Part shown: positions 8,299 to 17,439 of the stretch, one piece after another
Numbering within the stretch: the first letter of the stretch is position 1
How the letters are laid out: every line of letters begins with the position of its first letter
NCBI RefSeq assembly: GCF_015326965.1
Contig: NZ_CP017659.1
Location: forward strand, 4,840,001 to 4,904,000
Direction of reading: 5' to 3'
DNA from: Paenibacillus sp. JZ16
Lineage (GTDB): Bacteria > Bacillota > Bacilli > Paenibacillales > Paenibacillaceae
DNA length: 64,000 nt
Translations under genes and position numbers: made by a program
The notes under the pieces: model-generated
Seen by the model: only the letters and a program-made list of their open reading frames with translations
What the model was told of the DNA's origin: nothing
The model's database searches: none

Positions 8299-10231
8299 GG
8301 TGGTGAAGCTCCTTTCCACTCAGAATGCGGTACATATACTGCGCAAACTCGGCCGGCGAGCTGGTTGGGGGCATGACGCCCAGCCTTGTCGATAAATCCA
8401 TCATTTGGGTCGGTGCAAGCCCGGCCCGGGAAATAAGCTCCGAATCGGCGAAGATCTCGGAGACGGTGCCGTCGCCGGCCACGACGCCTTGATTTAAGAC
8501 GATGACTCTTGTCGCCCATTCGTGAACCAGCTGCATATCATGGGTAGCGATGATAACGGTGCGGACATGGCCCTCCAGCTCTTGCAGCGTATTCAGCAGC
8601 TCCTCGCGAGTGGACATGTCCAGATTGGCCGTTGGCTCATCGAGCAGAATCAGCCGGGGCATCATGGCGGCTCCTATGGCTAGGGAAACGCGGCGCTGCT
8701 GGCCTCCGCTGAGGAGACGGGCGTCCCGTTCCTTGAGAGGCTCAAGCCGGAAATGGGTCAGCATGCGATGAACCCTGTCCTCAGCCTCCGGGTGGCGGCG
8801 GCTCTTTAAGCCATAGGCCACTTCTTTATACACATTATCTTCAATGAACATATCCTCGGGATTCTGGAAGACGTAAGCCACGTTAGCGGATATTTGCTCC
8901 ATCGATAAATCCTTGGTATTCCTACCCATAATCGAGACGGAGCCGCCGGAAGGCTTGGCGATGCCGGCAATCAGCTTCAGGAGAGATGATTTGCCCGCGC
9001 CGTTGTTGCCTACAAGCGCGATGCGCTCCCCTTCATACAGGCGAAGATTAATGCCCTGGAGCACCTCATGCTCCGCCTTATGAATCGTTCGGTAGCGGAG
9101 TACGGATCGGTTAAAATGTACGAGCGTGCTATGCTCCATTTGGCGTTCTGTTTCATGCTCCTGTCGAGGACTGTGCTGGTCGGAATCCGGGTTCTTCACG
9201 GTTGTGTCAGCCGGTGAAGCATCGTCAGCTCTCGCGCCGGTTGGTGTATGATCAAGCAGCAACGGGGTATCCGTGTGCCTGTGCAGAAGCTCTCCAAAAT
9301 AGACTTCTGCTTCCTCAGCCGTAATAGGGTAAGGCTGCATCAGCCGATATCCGGACAATCCCATAGACTGAGAGCCGGAGCCGACCGTTATCGAGTGTCC
9401 ATCCTGCGGACTGTCGGGGGCCATGCCTCCATTCAGCAGAATCGCAGACAGCTGTACCGCTGCTTTGGTCACCTGGGGAGGCTGGATGCCCAGCCGCTCC
9501 AGATCTTGAAGGCTGTTCAGCGCTTCGATGACCGGGCGCTGCCACAGTACTTTCCCCTGCTCCATCAGGCACACTTCCTCGCAGTAGTCGGCAATAAACT
9601 CCGTATGATGCTCAATCACGATAATGGTTTTTCCATGAACCTGATTCAATTGGCGCAGCACATCATACACCTGCCTGGCGTGCTGGGGATCGAGCTGGGA
9701 TACCGGCTCATCCACCACGAGAATATCCGGTTCCAGCGAGAGGGCTCCCGCCAAGGCGAGCAAATGCTTCTGCCCGCCGCTCAGCTCCCAGATATAGCGT
9801 TCCTTCAGATGGGTTAATCCGCACATATCGAGTGCCCTCGCGCCCAAGGCCCGGTAGTCCGGGAGTCCGTAATTGAGCGGAGCGAAGTTGGCTTCATCCA
9901 TGACCGTCGGACGGACAAGCTGGTTATCAAAATCCTGATAGACATACCCCACCATCCGCGACAGCTCGGAGACTGTCCGGTTCTCGGCGGAAACCCCGCA
10001 GATTTCAACGGTTCCTGTGAAGTCGCCTGAATAATAGTGGGGAATCAATCCGTTGAACAGCTTGCAGAGCGTGGATTTGCCGCAGCCGTTTCCTCCGATG
10101 ATCGCCGTAAAGCTGCCGCGGCGAATATGCAGGGACGCCTCATTCAGTACGGGCTGCTCCGAACCGGGATAGACGAAGGTGACGCCTGCGATTCGGATTG
10201 CCGGGTTGTCATGAACGAACGGTTTAGACAT
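8273..10231 (-). CDS. ECF transporter ATPase with two fused nucleotide-binding domains
   Basis: This 652-residue protein carries two ABC ATPase domains in tandem. The first has Walker A GGNGCGKST, signature LSGGQKH and Walker B VVDEPVSQLD. The second begins near 390 with GNNGAGKSS, LSGGQQRR and LLDEPTANLD. A poorly conserved linker (about 260-385) joins them. Both halves look catalytically complete. It resembles YkoD-type fused EcfA proteins of dedicated ECF systems such as YkoEDC, but nothing in the sequence fixes the substrate as HMP or thiamin. The ATG overlaps the stop of the S-component gene by 8 bases. Confidence 0.92.
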   Translation of the reverse strand: MSKPFVHDNPAIRIAGVTFVYPGSEQPVLNEASLHIRRGSFTAIIGGNGCGKSTLCKLFNGLIPHYYSGDFTGTVEICGVSAENRTVSELSRMVGYVYQDFDNQLVRPTVMDEANFAPLNYGLPDYRALGARALDMCGLTHLKERYIWELSGGQKHLLALAGALSLEPDILVVDEPVSQLDPQHARQVYDVLRQLNQVHGKTIIVIEHHTEFIADYCEEVCLMEQGKVLWQRPVIEALNSLQDLERLGIQPPQVTKAAVQLSAILLNGGMAPDSPQDGHSITVGSGSQSMGLSGYRLMQPYPITAEEAEVYFGELLHRHTDTPLLLDHTPTGARADDASPADTTVKNPDSDQHSPRQEHETERQMEHSTLVHFNRSVLRYRTIHKAEHEVLQGINLRLYEGERIALVGNNGAGKSSLLKLIAGIAKPSGGSVSIMGRNTKDLSMEQISANVAYVFQNPEDMFIEDNVYKEVAYGLKSRRHPEAEDRVHRMLTHFRLEPLKERDARLLSGGQQRRVSLAIGAAMMPRLILLDEPTANLDMSTREELLNTLQELEGHVRTVIIATHDMQLVHEWATRVIVLNQGVVAGDGTVSEIFADSELISRAGLAPTQMMDLSTRLGVMPPTSSPAEFAQYMYRILSGKELHHHAVSPQLV

Positions 10232-11114
10232 AAGGCGGGTTCTCCGACATTTTCTTTTCTTGAAGTCCGCGGTTTCTTCTGGCCCGCATGAACGTCAGAA
10301 CCGCAATGGCAACGATGGCGGCTGCACCGATGCTGATCCAGATTGCGCCGATGCCGAACCGGTCTGCAAATCCGCTGTCCCACTCGCCGAAGTTCCAGTC
10401 CGTTTCCGAAAGGGACTCCGCTCCGAAGGCAACCAGCGCCAAAGCGATTCCAGCCAGGATCAGCTTGGGCGAGATGATGCCGGCGGCTTCGTATTTCGTA
10501 AGCTTCTGGCGGGGTTTAATGCCGAGCAGTGGCTCGATTTTTCCATACAACCTTGGAACCAGATATAATGTAGGCAGAAGAGCGAAGAGAATGCCGGAGA
10601 ACAGCACATCGTTCAGGAAACCGATGCCTTCGACAAGCACCACGCTTTGTGCAAGCCCGGGCACGGCTTCGAATTCCTCGACGCCGATCCAGACCTTGCC
10701 GATGTCTACCAGAGAGCTGCACAGCTGATGGATGATGACGCCCGACATGGCGGCGATGCCTACCTGGGCGCGATTGAGGGGATTTTTGACCATACGGCCG
10801 GCGACGTACATGGCGAAGGAGAAGGTAAGAAACTTCTCCAGCTCACCGAGACCGCCGAATTGTCCGAGCATGAGTTCGCCGAAGATGACCTCGCCGAGCG
10901 CAGCCCCCACAGCCGCGTAAAAAGGATGGAACAGCATGCAGAGCGTCAAGGGGATGAACGCGAAGTATTCGACGGAAAGCTCGATCGGACCCAGGCGGAA
11001 CGCGGGGATGAGCTCAGTGAACATGTTGGATAGGCCGTACAGCGACATGGACAACACAAAAATCATCATTTTCTGCGAAGACGTTAGGGTATAGACCCGT
11101 GAATTGCTTGCCAT
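10224..11114 (-). CDS. ECF transporter S component (substrate-binding membrane protein), substrate unknown
   Basis: This 296-residue integral membrane protein has about six to seven hydrophobic helices and a basic C-terminal tail. It is first in the S-A-T-PHP operon and starts behind AAGGAGG (10-base spacer). Position and topology make it the substrate-specific subunit. It is longer than typical 170-200 residue S components and I recognise no BioY, ThiT or RibU signature. The divergent MurR/RpiR regulator, whose family senses phospho-sugars, suggests a sugar-like or nucleoside-like ligand, but that is inference. Confidence 0.7.
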   Translation of the reverse strand: MASNSRVYTLTSSQKMMIFVLSMSLYGLSNMFTELIPAFRLGPIELSVEYFAFIPLTLCMLFHPFYAAVGAALGEVIFGELMLGQFGGLGELEKFLTFSFAMYVAGRMVKNPLNRAQVGIAAMSGVIIHQLCSSLVDIGKVWIGVEEFEAVPGLAQSVVLVEGIGFLNDVLFSGILFALLPTLYLVPRLYGKIEPLLGIKPRQKLTKYEAAGIISPKLILAGIALALVAFGAESLSETDWNFGEWDSGFADRFGIGAIWISIGAAAIVAIAVLTFMRARRNRGLQEKKMSENPPYV

Positions 11115-11163
11115 TAAAAAGAAGCCTCCTTGGAAATGGATTTGTTATCAGTATAGGAGGCGA

Positions 11164-11192
11164 TTATTAAAATGAACGGAGTACTATGTCAA
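11164..11192 (-). promoter_or_regulatory. promoter of the ECF-PHP operon
   Basis: On the minus strand TTGACA (11187-11192), 17 bases, then TAATAA (11164-11169). The start would lie about 45 bases before the S-component ATG, in the region shared with the divergent MurR/RpiR gene. Confidence 0.65.
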
Positions 11193-11310
11193 CGCATTGT
11201 AATATTTTTTACATAGATGTTACCATGGAATAAAATTTACATAACAATCACGGCGTATGATGTACTCATACCGAACGAAGAAGACTGATCGTATAAGGAG
11301 TGCAGCAGCA

Positions 11311-12153
11311 TTGAAAAATTGGTTTCCCGATAAATCCGGATTTTCGCCGAGTCAGCTCAAAATTGCCGATTTTATCGAACGTTATCCCGAGGAGATGCTG
11401 TTCATGACCGAGCAGGAAATCGCCGATCGGCTTGGCACCAGCATCGCGACCGTATCCCGGTTTTGGCGTGCCGTCGGTTACGACAATGCCAAGGCGTTTA
11501 AGCTCAAGCTGCGGGAGTCCTCGGATTCGACGCCTGCGGTGAAACTGGAAAAGACGATATCCCGGCTGGACGCGTCCAGCTTGCCGGTGAAAATGCTGGA
11601 GCAGGCGAAGCATCATCTGCAAGATACGATAAAGAGGATCCATCCCGATGAGCTGGAGGAAGCAGCCGGGCTGATGGCTTCGGCAAGACGCGTCTATATC
11701 TATGCACCAGGTCCATCCCTGTCGCTGGGCGAGCTGTTATCGTACCGCTTATCCCGGTTCGGCATGTCGGTGCGGATCATGGCTGGGAGCGGCCATGAAC
11801 TGCTGGAATCGCTGGCACACCTGGAAAGCGAGGATGTCGTGCTGATCTTCAGCTTCACCCGGATGCTCCCGGAAACGGAGGTCATTCTGGACTGCGTAAG
11901 CCGCGTGCAGAATGCGGCGATCATGATCACTGACCGGGAGGACTTTCGTTATGGAACACCGGCGCGAATCTCGTTTTATGTCAGTCGGGGGGATATGGGC
12001 GAGTTTCATTCCATGGTGACGCCGCTATTGCTGATCGAGCAGCTCATTCTGAGCATCGGCATGCTGAATAAGGAGAAGGTGCTGCGCAAGCTGGATTATT
12101 TAGGTGAACTGCGGACTCGGTATGCGGATAAGCTGCCGCGAGGCAAAGCTTAA
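11311..12153 (+). CDS. MurR/RpiR-family transcriptional regulator
   Basis: This 280-residue regulator has an N-terminal HTH_6 domain (residues 1-80, with EQEIADRLGTSIATVSRFW as the recognition region) and a C-terminal SIS domain (about 115-260), which binds phosphosugars in this family. The TTG at 11311 is taken as the start because TAAGGAG lies 11 bases upstream and no good site precedes the earlier ATG at 11257. It is divergent from the ECF transporter operon and most likely controls it. MurR/RpiR next to an ECF transporter rather than a PTS or sugar ABC transporter is less usual. Confidence 0.88.
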   Translation: MKNWFPDKSGFSPSQLKIADFIERYPEEMLFMTEQEIADRLGTSIATVSRFWRAVGYDNAKAFKLKLRESSDSTPAVKLEKTISRLDASSLPVKMLEQAKHHLQDTIKRIHPDELEEAAGLMASARRVYIYAPGPSLSLGELLSYRLSRFGMSVRIMAGSGHELLESLAHLESEDVVLIFSFTRMLPETEVILDCVSRVQNAAIMITDREDFRYGTPARISFYVSRGDMGEFHSMVTPLLLIEQLILSIGMLNKEKVLRKLDYLGELRTRYADKLPRGKA

Positions 12154-12190
12154 AGCCTGCTCGATAGTTGCCCATCTATTAATAGCAGAA

Positions 12191-12222
12191 GTCTTTCAGG
12201 CAATCCCTGAAGGACTTTTTTT
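12191..12222 (+). terminator. terminator after the MurR/RpiR gene
   Basis: GTCTTTCAGG pairs with CCTGAAGGAC (one G-U pair) over a 5-base loop and is followed by seven T. Confidence 0.85.
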
Positions 12223-12243
12223 GCGTCTTTTGTCGCAGAACCA

Positions 12244-12272
12244 TTGGATTATTTATGTGATTTTGTTATAGT
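12244..12272 (+). promoter_or_regulatory. possible promoter of the XpaC-VWA-TelA operon
   Basis: TTGGAT, a 17-base spacer and TATAGT predict a start near 12280 and a leader of about 300 bases. The rest of the gap up to 12577 holds no convincing gene; a 97-codon open frame at 12287 lacks a ribosome-binding site. Confidence 0.4.
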
Positions 12273-12576
12273 TACCCTGATCTAGCTTGCCTCAGCTCGG
12301 CCTCCTGTTCTTCCAGCAACTCTCTGCGTCTGCACCTGGCGTTCAAGGCACACGACGAAAGTGTGAACGTCATCTTGACCAGGTGAGGTTCTGGATACAA
12401 AAGTTGGAGTGGATTGTAAAATCGGCAGGTCTATCGCGCGAGGAAAATGCATCTAACTTCGATTTGAGACGTAGTATGTGTTATATCCTTATGTATCTAT
12501 GTTTTACGGATGTTTCAAAAGGCGGTTATAGGTCGAATCAGTCATCGCTCTATAGGAGTAGGGGAGGTGTTAATTC

Positions 12577-13320
12577 TTGAATGGCTCGAAATCCGTGAAG
12601 CTGCTCCTGCTTATGGCGGTTATCGCGATCGTGAATATTGTCCTGGTCTCGCCCGGGCTGCTTGGATTCCAAATCGGCGGCGACAGCGCCTTCCAGTCGG
12701 CATTGGTCATCACCGTATGGGTTGTCAGTGTTCTTGCACTCTTTTATGGCAGTTATGTCTTGTTATTCAAGCCTCCGGCTGCGAAGGCGATCCAAACGAT
12801 TCAGACCCGTGAGGATTACATAGACGCGCTTCACCATTATCGTAACGTGAAAGTGCTGAAGAATGATATCGCTCTTGCCCTGGACCAATTGGAACGAATC
12901 GAGAAAAAGAGAAATGCGCTGCTGAATGTCCTGGGTCAGCGTTTTGAACAAACGGAGCTCAGTTACAAGAAATTCATGGCGGTCATCGATGAGGTGGAGA
13001 AGCTATTCTATCTCAATATCCGGGGGATTCTGAACAAGCTGGGCGTCTTCGCCGCATCTGATTTCACCCGCATGGCCGATCAGCCCAAAGCCTCCCAGCT
13101 ATCCGGCAAGGTGGCGCAGAAAAAAACAGCTCTGTACCAAGAGTATCTGGCTTACGTAACCGGTTATTTGGAGGCGAATGAGGAGATCATGCTCAAACTC
13201 GATAAACTGCTGCTGGAGATTTCCTTGCTTGGCAGCACCGATTACCGGGATGTGGAGGAGATGCCCTGCATGAAGGAAATCGATATGTTAATCAAACAAA
13301 CCAAACTATATAAGCAATAA
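12577..13320 (+). CDS. membrane protein with coiled-coil tail, XpaC-like
   Basis: This 247-residue protein starts at TTG behind GGGGAGG. It has two N-terminal transmembrane helices (about 8-28 and 41-62) and a long charged, helical cytoplasmic region (80-240). In Bacillus an XpaC-type membrane protein is encoded beside the TelA homologue YaaN. The same topology and the TelA gene two positions downstream suggest an XpaC relative, but the sequence resemblance is only general. It is the first gene of a three-gene operon, with a 15-base gap to the next start. Confidence 0.6.
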   Translation: MNGSKSVKLLLLMAVIAIVNIVLVSPGLLGFQIGGDSAFQSALVITVWVVSVLALFYGSYVLLFKPPAAKAIQTIQTREDYIDALHHYRNVKVLKNDIALALDQLERIEKKRNALLNVLGQRFEQTELSYKKFMAVIDEVEKLFYLNIRGILNKLGVFAASDFTRMADQPKASQLSGKVAQKKTALYQEYLAYVTGYLEANEEIMLKLDKLLLEISLLGSTDYRDVEEMPCMKEIDMLIKQTKLYKQ

Positions 13321-13335
13321 GAGAGGGAGATGATT

Positions 13336-15024
13336 ATGCGAAGCAAGGGTAGTGCCTTTGTTGTATTAGTGGCCATTGCAGTGGTCGTGTTTGTTCTGGT
13401 GTACGCGGGGATCGCGTTAACCTCGAACCTGGGCAAGAGCGAAGCCGAGGTCGATTCGGAAGGCGCGGCTAAGAAAATCAACAAAATCTACAAGGACATT
13501 ATGGTTACGACGGCGGACCCGATAAAAGGTCAAGTCGATCTGGACCCGGTGGCCGTAGCAGACTCCCTGCCCGATATATCCAAATTCCCGATCTCGGTTG
13601 AGAATACAACGGACTTATACGTCGAAATATTCTCTTCTCCCGAGAAAGCAGGGCCGGGCATTGACGGATGGCTGAATGAAGTGGCAACGGAGTTCAACAA
13701 CTCCAAGCCGGTGGTGAACGGACAGCCGGTATCCGTGAAGATCCGCAATATTGCTTCGGGAACCGCAACCGATTACATAACATCCGGGAAGTACGTGCCG
13801 GACGCTTTTACCCCTTCCAATGAGCTGTGGGGGGAGATGGTTAAGGAATATGGCGTCAAAGCCGAGCTAGTATCCAAGCGTCTCACGGGGAACGTGACCG
13901 GCGTTGTCACCCGAAAGGCCAAATACGACGAGCTGGTGGAGAAGTACGGCTCCTTGAACGTCAAGACGCTGACGGATGCGATATCGAATAATGAGTTGGC
14001 GATGGGGTATACGGATCCTTTTGCCAGCTCGACGGGTCTTAACTTTCTGATCACGGCCCTTGAAACGTTTGACAGCTCGGATCTGCTTAGTGAAAAAGCG
14101 GTACAGGGTTTCGAAAAATTCCAGGCGAACGTCCCTTTCACGGCTTCGACCACGATCCAGATGCGCGATGCGGCGAAGTCCGGTATGCTGGATGCCTTTG
14201 TTCTGGAGTATCAGACCTATGTCAACGCGGCGGATATGAAGAGCGGTTATGTCTTTACCCCGTTTGGCGTAAGGCATGACAGTCCTTTGTATGCGCTCGG
14301 GAAATTGCCGCAGGAGAAGCTGGAGATCATTAAGAAATTCGCGGCGTTTGTCGAGCAGGACAAATACCAGAAGATGGCCGACAAAAAAGGGTTCAATGGT
14401 CTGAATGATTACCAATCCGAGCTTGAAGTTGTTGACAGCAGCCTGCTGCCGTCCGCCCAGAAGCTGTGGAAGGAGAAGAAGGACGGCAACAAGCCGGTTG
14501 CGGCCGTGTTTGTGGCGGATGTGTCGGGGAGCATGGACGGTGAGCCGTTAAACCGCCTCAAGCAATCGCTGTTGACGGGACAGAAATATTTGGGCCGGGA
14601 CAACAGCATCGGCTTTGTATCGTACTCCACGGATGTCACGATTAATCTGCCGATCGGCAAATATGACTTGAATCAGCAATCGATGTTTGTCGGGGCGATC
14701 AACAGTCTTGAAGCCAGCGGGAATACCGCCACCTTTGACGGCATTGCGGTGGCGATGAAGATGCTTCAGGACGAGATGGCGGCGAATCCGGACGTGAAAC
14801 CTCTGATTTTTGTGCTGAGTGACGGAGAGACGAACGTTGGCCACTCCCTTGACGATATTCGGGAACTGATCCAAGCCTACAAAATCCCGGTGTACACGAT
14901 TGGCTATAATGCGAACATCCAGGCGCTTCAAAGTATCTCCAGCATCAATGAAGCCGCCAGCATCAACGCCGATACCGATGATGTCGTATACAAAATCAGC
15001 CAGCTGCTGAATGTGCAGATGTAG
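13336..15024 (+). CDS. membrane-anchored protein fusing a solute-binding-like domain to a VWA domain
   Basis: This 562-residue protein has an N-terminal signal-anchor helix (about 6-30) without a lipobox cysteine. A type-2 periplasmic-binding-like domain follows (about 90-370, with ELWGEM and YTDPFASSTGLNFL), then a VWA domain (about 390-562). The MIDAS is intact: DVSGS with D395, a Thr in YSTDVT and LSDGETN. It should face outside the cell. The ATG at 13336 fits GGGAG six bases upstream better than the one at 13330. It sits between an XpaC-like protein and TelA. VWA plus TelA belongs to the tellurite/stress associations described for Ter-type systems; the role of the binding domain is unknown. 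Confidence 0.8.
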   Translation: MRSKGSAFVVLVAIAVVVFVLVYAGIALTSNLGKSEAEVDSEGAAKKINKIYKDIMVTTADPIKGQVDLDPVAVADSLPDISKFPISVENTTDLYVEIFSSPEKAGPGIDGWLNEVATEFNNSKPVVNGQPVSVKIRNIASGTATDYITSGKYVPDAFTPSNELWGEMVKEYGVKAELVSKRLTGNVTGVVTRKAKYDELVEKYGSLNVKTLTDAISNNELAMGYTDPFASSTGLNFLITALETFDSSDLLSEKAVQGFEKFQANVPFTASTTIQMRDAAKSGMLDAFVLEYQTYVNAADMKSGYVFTPFGVRHDSPLYALGKLPQEKLEIIKKFAAFVEQDKYQKMADKKGFNGLNDYQSELEVVDSSLLPSAQKLWKEKKDGNKPVAAVFVADVSGSMDGEPLNRLKQSLLTGQKYLGRDNSIGFVSYSTDVTINLPIGKYDLNQQSMFVGAINSLEASGNTATFDGIAVAMKMLQDEMAANPDVKPLIFVLSDGETNVGHSLDDIRELIQAYKIPVYTIGYNANIQALQSISSINEAASINADTDDVVYKISQLLNVQM

Positions 15025-15076
15025 CATCAATACAAGCGATATAAGAGTTAACAAGAAACTTGGAGGAGGGGTTATA

Positions 15077-16216
15077 TTGTCATTTACGATGGAAGTCATA
15101 AGTCCCGAGGAGATCAAGACGGCGATTGAGGAGCAGGTGAAGCCTGAGCCGGAAGAAGTCACGCAGCTGAAGGAGCTGGCGGCTAACAATGTGCAGGCCA
15201 TCATGGAACTGGATATTGAATCGCTCGAGAAGCGAAGACAGGTGCTGCAATCCATTGAAAGCTTTGGCATCAGCACGATGAGATCCTCCTCGGAGAAGAA
15301 TGCGCTCCTGCAGGTTCAGGTGGGGAGATTATCGAAAACCGGGGATGAAGGCGGTCAAGTGGCTAAAGGGTTAACGGAGCTGCAGCTGCAGCTGAAGGAT
15401 CTGGATCCGAGCGTTGTGGATTTTGCGAAAAGCGGTCTCCTGGGCATGGTATTTAACCCGCTGCGCCGATATTTTGCCAAATTTCAAAAGGCGGATGCCG
15501 TCATTTCGGACATCATCATTTCTCTTGATAAAGGAAAAACCGTACTAAAGAATGACAACACCACGCTGGAGATTGAACAGCAAACCCTCCGCGAGCTCAC
15601 CAAAAAGCTGCAAAAGGAAATTCAGCTGGGCATGCTCATGGACGCAGAGATCGAATCCCAGGTCGAGGCGGCTAAAATACGGCAGGAGTCGGAGGATAAA
15701 ATCCGGTTTATTACTGAAGAGGTGCTGTTTCCGCTGCGCCAGCGCGTGATGGACCTGCAGCAGATGCTGGTCGTGAACCAGCAGGGGATCATGGCTATTG
15801 AAGTGGTCATCCGGAACAACAAAGAATTGATTCGCGGCGTGGATCGGGCGAGAAACGTAACGGTAACGGCGCTGAAAATCTCGGTCACGGTGGCTAGTGC
15901 CCTGTACAACCAGAAGATTGTCCTGAAGAAAATCGAGCTGCTGAACGAAACCACGAACAACCTGATCAGCGCCACTTCCAAAATGCTGAAGGATCAGGGC
16001 GCGGCGATTCACAAGCAATCGCTGGAAACGAGCATTTCCGTCGATACCTTGAAGCAAGCGTTCACGGATGTGCTGTCAGCGCTTGATTCCATCAGCACAT
16101 ATAAGCAGGAGGCTCTCCCGCGGATGCGTGAGACGATCCACCAGTTCAGTGAGCTGGCGGTAACGGGCGAGCAGCAGATCCAGCGCTTGGAGCGGGGGCA
16201 GAAGCTGGGACTGTAG
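15077..16216 (+). CDS. TelA/YaaN family (toxic anion resistance) protein
   Basis: This 379-residue, largely alpha-helical cytoplasmic protein is without membrane segments and has the TelA/KlaA family layout (FNPLRRYFAKFQKA near 130, then long helices with LRQRVMDLQQMLVVNQQGI). TelA proteins are linked to resistance to tellurite and to cell-envelope agents; the molecular mechanism is unclear. A TTG at 15077 is chosen because GGAGGAGGGG lies just upstream; the ATG at 15089 is a weaker alternative. It is the last gene of the operon, followed by a strong terminator. Confidence 0.88.
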   Translation: MSFTMEVISPEEIKTAIEEQVKPEPEEVTQLKELAANNVQAIMELDIESLEKRRQVLQSIESFGISTMRSSSEKNALLQVQVGRLSKTGDEGGQVAKGLTELQLQLKDLDPSVVDFAKSGLLGMVFNPLRRYFAKFQKADAVISDIIISLDKGKTVLKNDNTTLEIEQQTLRELTKKLQKEIQLGMLMDAEIESQVEAAKIRQESEDKIRFITEEVLFPLRQRVMDLQQMLVVNQQGIMAIEVVIRNNKELIRGVDRARNVTVTALKISVTVASALYNQKIVLKKIELLNETTNNLISATSKMLKDQGAAIHKQSLETSISVDTLKQAFTDVLSALDSISTYKQEALPRMRETIHQFSELAVTGEQQIQRLERGQKLGL

Positions 16217-16241
16217 CGTAGGCGGGGACATCATCAAATAA

Positions 16242-16277
16242 AGAGTGTGCGGTTACGAGACTGCACACTCTTTTTAT
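16242..16277 (+). terminator. terminator after telA
   Basis: AGAGTGTGC and GCACACTCT form a perfect 9-bp stem with a 12-base loop, followed by TTTTTAT. It stands between convergent telA and the TetR gene. Confidence 0.85.
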
Positions 16278-16289
16278 ATGGACAAAGCC

Positions 16290-16913
16290 TTAGGCTCGCA
16301 AATAATTAAGCAGGATCCGCTTGAGAATCGCAAGCTGTTTCTCCGGGGCGAGGTCCGGCTCGACCACCAGGATGTTTTTCTGGAGGGACAGCTTTCTGGC
16401 GAAAATGCCGAATGTATTCACGATGGTGGACAGCGTCTCGGAAATCGGAAGATCGGCTTGAACCGATCCGTCTTCAACGCCTTGCTCCACAATGGTCGAG
16501 AACACCTCGGATATGTTCCGATAGACGGCGTTAAATAGCTCGATGTCCTCAAGAGGCTCCGTGAACTGGGCAGCATAGCTCTCGAAGTTCTCAAGCAGCT
16601 TGACGTTTGAGCTGGCCGGCTGCTCCAGGAGGGAAATGAAGTGGTCGAACAGCAGCTCCAGCTTCTCCATGCAGGAAATCGGCCGTTCCGCGATGGAACG
16701 GAAGGTTTCGAGAACGGTTTCCAGGTTTTTCGTAGCGACGGCAACGACGAGTTTCTCCTTCCGCGGAAAAAATCGAAATATGGTGGCTATGCCCATTTTG
16801 GCCTCGGTGGCGACATCCTGCATCGTGGCTGTTTCAATGCCTTTACGGGTAAATACGCACTCTGCTGCTTCGACGATGCGTTGGGTCCGGGCTTTTCGGG
16901 TTTCGGGATTCAT
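16290..16913 (-). CDS. TetR-family transcriptional regulator
   Basis: This 207-residue protein starts MNPETRKARTQRIVEAA. The TetR HTH lies at about 28-55 (MQDVATEAKMGIATIFRFF). The C-terminal ligand-binding half is helical and has no recognised signature. The ATG at 16913 is chosen for GAAGG seven bases upstream. It converges with telA and has no obvious target next to it; it may regulate itself or a distant locus. Confidence 0.85.
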   Translation of the reverse strand: MNPETRKARTQRIVEAAECVFTRKGIETATMQDVATEAKMGIATIFRFFPRKEKLVVAVATKNLETVLETFRSIAERPISCMEKLELLFDHFISLLEQPASSNVKLLENFESYAAQFTEPLEDIELFNAVYRNISEVFSTIVEQGVEDGSVQADLPISETLSTIVNTFGIFARKLSLQKNILVVEPDLAPEKQLAILKRILLNYLRA

Positions 16914-17007
16914 AATCGGGCCTTCTTTCAAACATGAGAATGTAGTCTATCTCCACCGTATTATAATCCTCCTGCCAATTGGTCCACAACAACTTATACA
17001 TTAGCAG

Positions 17008-17036
17008 AAAAAGCGACCCGTAAATGGTCGCTTTTT
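17008..17036 (-). terminator. terminator of the toxin-antitoxin operon
   Basis: AAAGCGACC and GGTCGCTTT form a 9-bp stem with a short loop. Both sides carry A/T runs, so it could work in both directions; on the minus strand it directly follows the Doc stop codon. Confidence 0.75.
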
Positions 17037-17037
17037 A

Positions 17038-17439
17038 TTACGTTATTTCAATGGAATATTCTTTAATAAGGGACGTAAGTTCTTGAAAGGTGAATTTGTG
17101 ATTAACCATATCGACCGTGAGATTCTCTGCTTGTTTTTGACCCATGATAAATCGATATCCGTTATAGCGTAAAAACAGGAGAAGAGCCGTGAAGGCGGTT
17201 CTTTTATTGGCGTTTTGAAATGGGTGATTTTGTCCCAGTGATTCAAATAATGCAGCTGACTTTTCCCAGATAGATAAATAGGCGTCCTCTCCAAAAGCTG
17301 ACGATTGAGGCCGATGGAGGGCCGACTCAAGCAAATGCGGATTCTTTACACCGATATGCTCGCCGACACTATATTTCTGTATCATAGCGACGTTAATGGC
17401 GATAACCTCTTGGGAGGTTAGATAACGTATAGGGGTCAT
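17038..17439 (-). CDS. Doc-like toxin (Fic/death-on-curing family)
   Basis: This 133-residue protein carries the Fic-fold motif HPFQNANKRT near 72. Doc proteins of this size phosphorylate EF-Tu, whereas larger Fic proteins AMPylate. The acidic residue of the classical HxFx(D/E)xNKR motif is Asn here, so activity might differ. The ATG overlaps the antitoxin stop (ATGA), so the two are translated together. The neighbour antitoxin is AbrB-like rather than Phd. Confidence 0.85.
   Translation of the reverse strand: MTPIRYLTSQEVIAINVAMIQKYSVGEHIGVKNPHLLESALHRPQSSAFGEDAYLSIWEKSAALFESLGQNHPFQNANKRTAFTALLLFLRYNGYRFIMGQKQAENLTVDMVNHKFTFQELTSLIKEYSIEIT

Noticed and set aside
8273..11114. HMP/thiamin transporter YkoED
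   Set aside because: The fused ATPase resembles YkoD, but the S component does not look like YkoE, no THI-box riboswitch is seen, and a MurR/RpiR regulator adjoins.
12287..12580. 97-codon open frame before the XpaC-like gene
   Set aside because: No ribosome-binding site and no protein-like pattern; it overlaps the probable leader of the operon.
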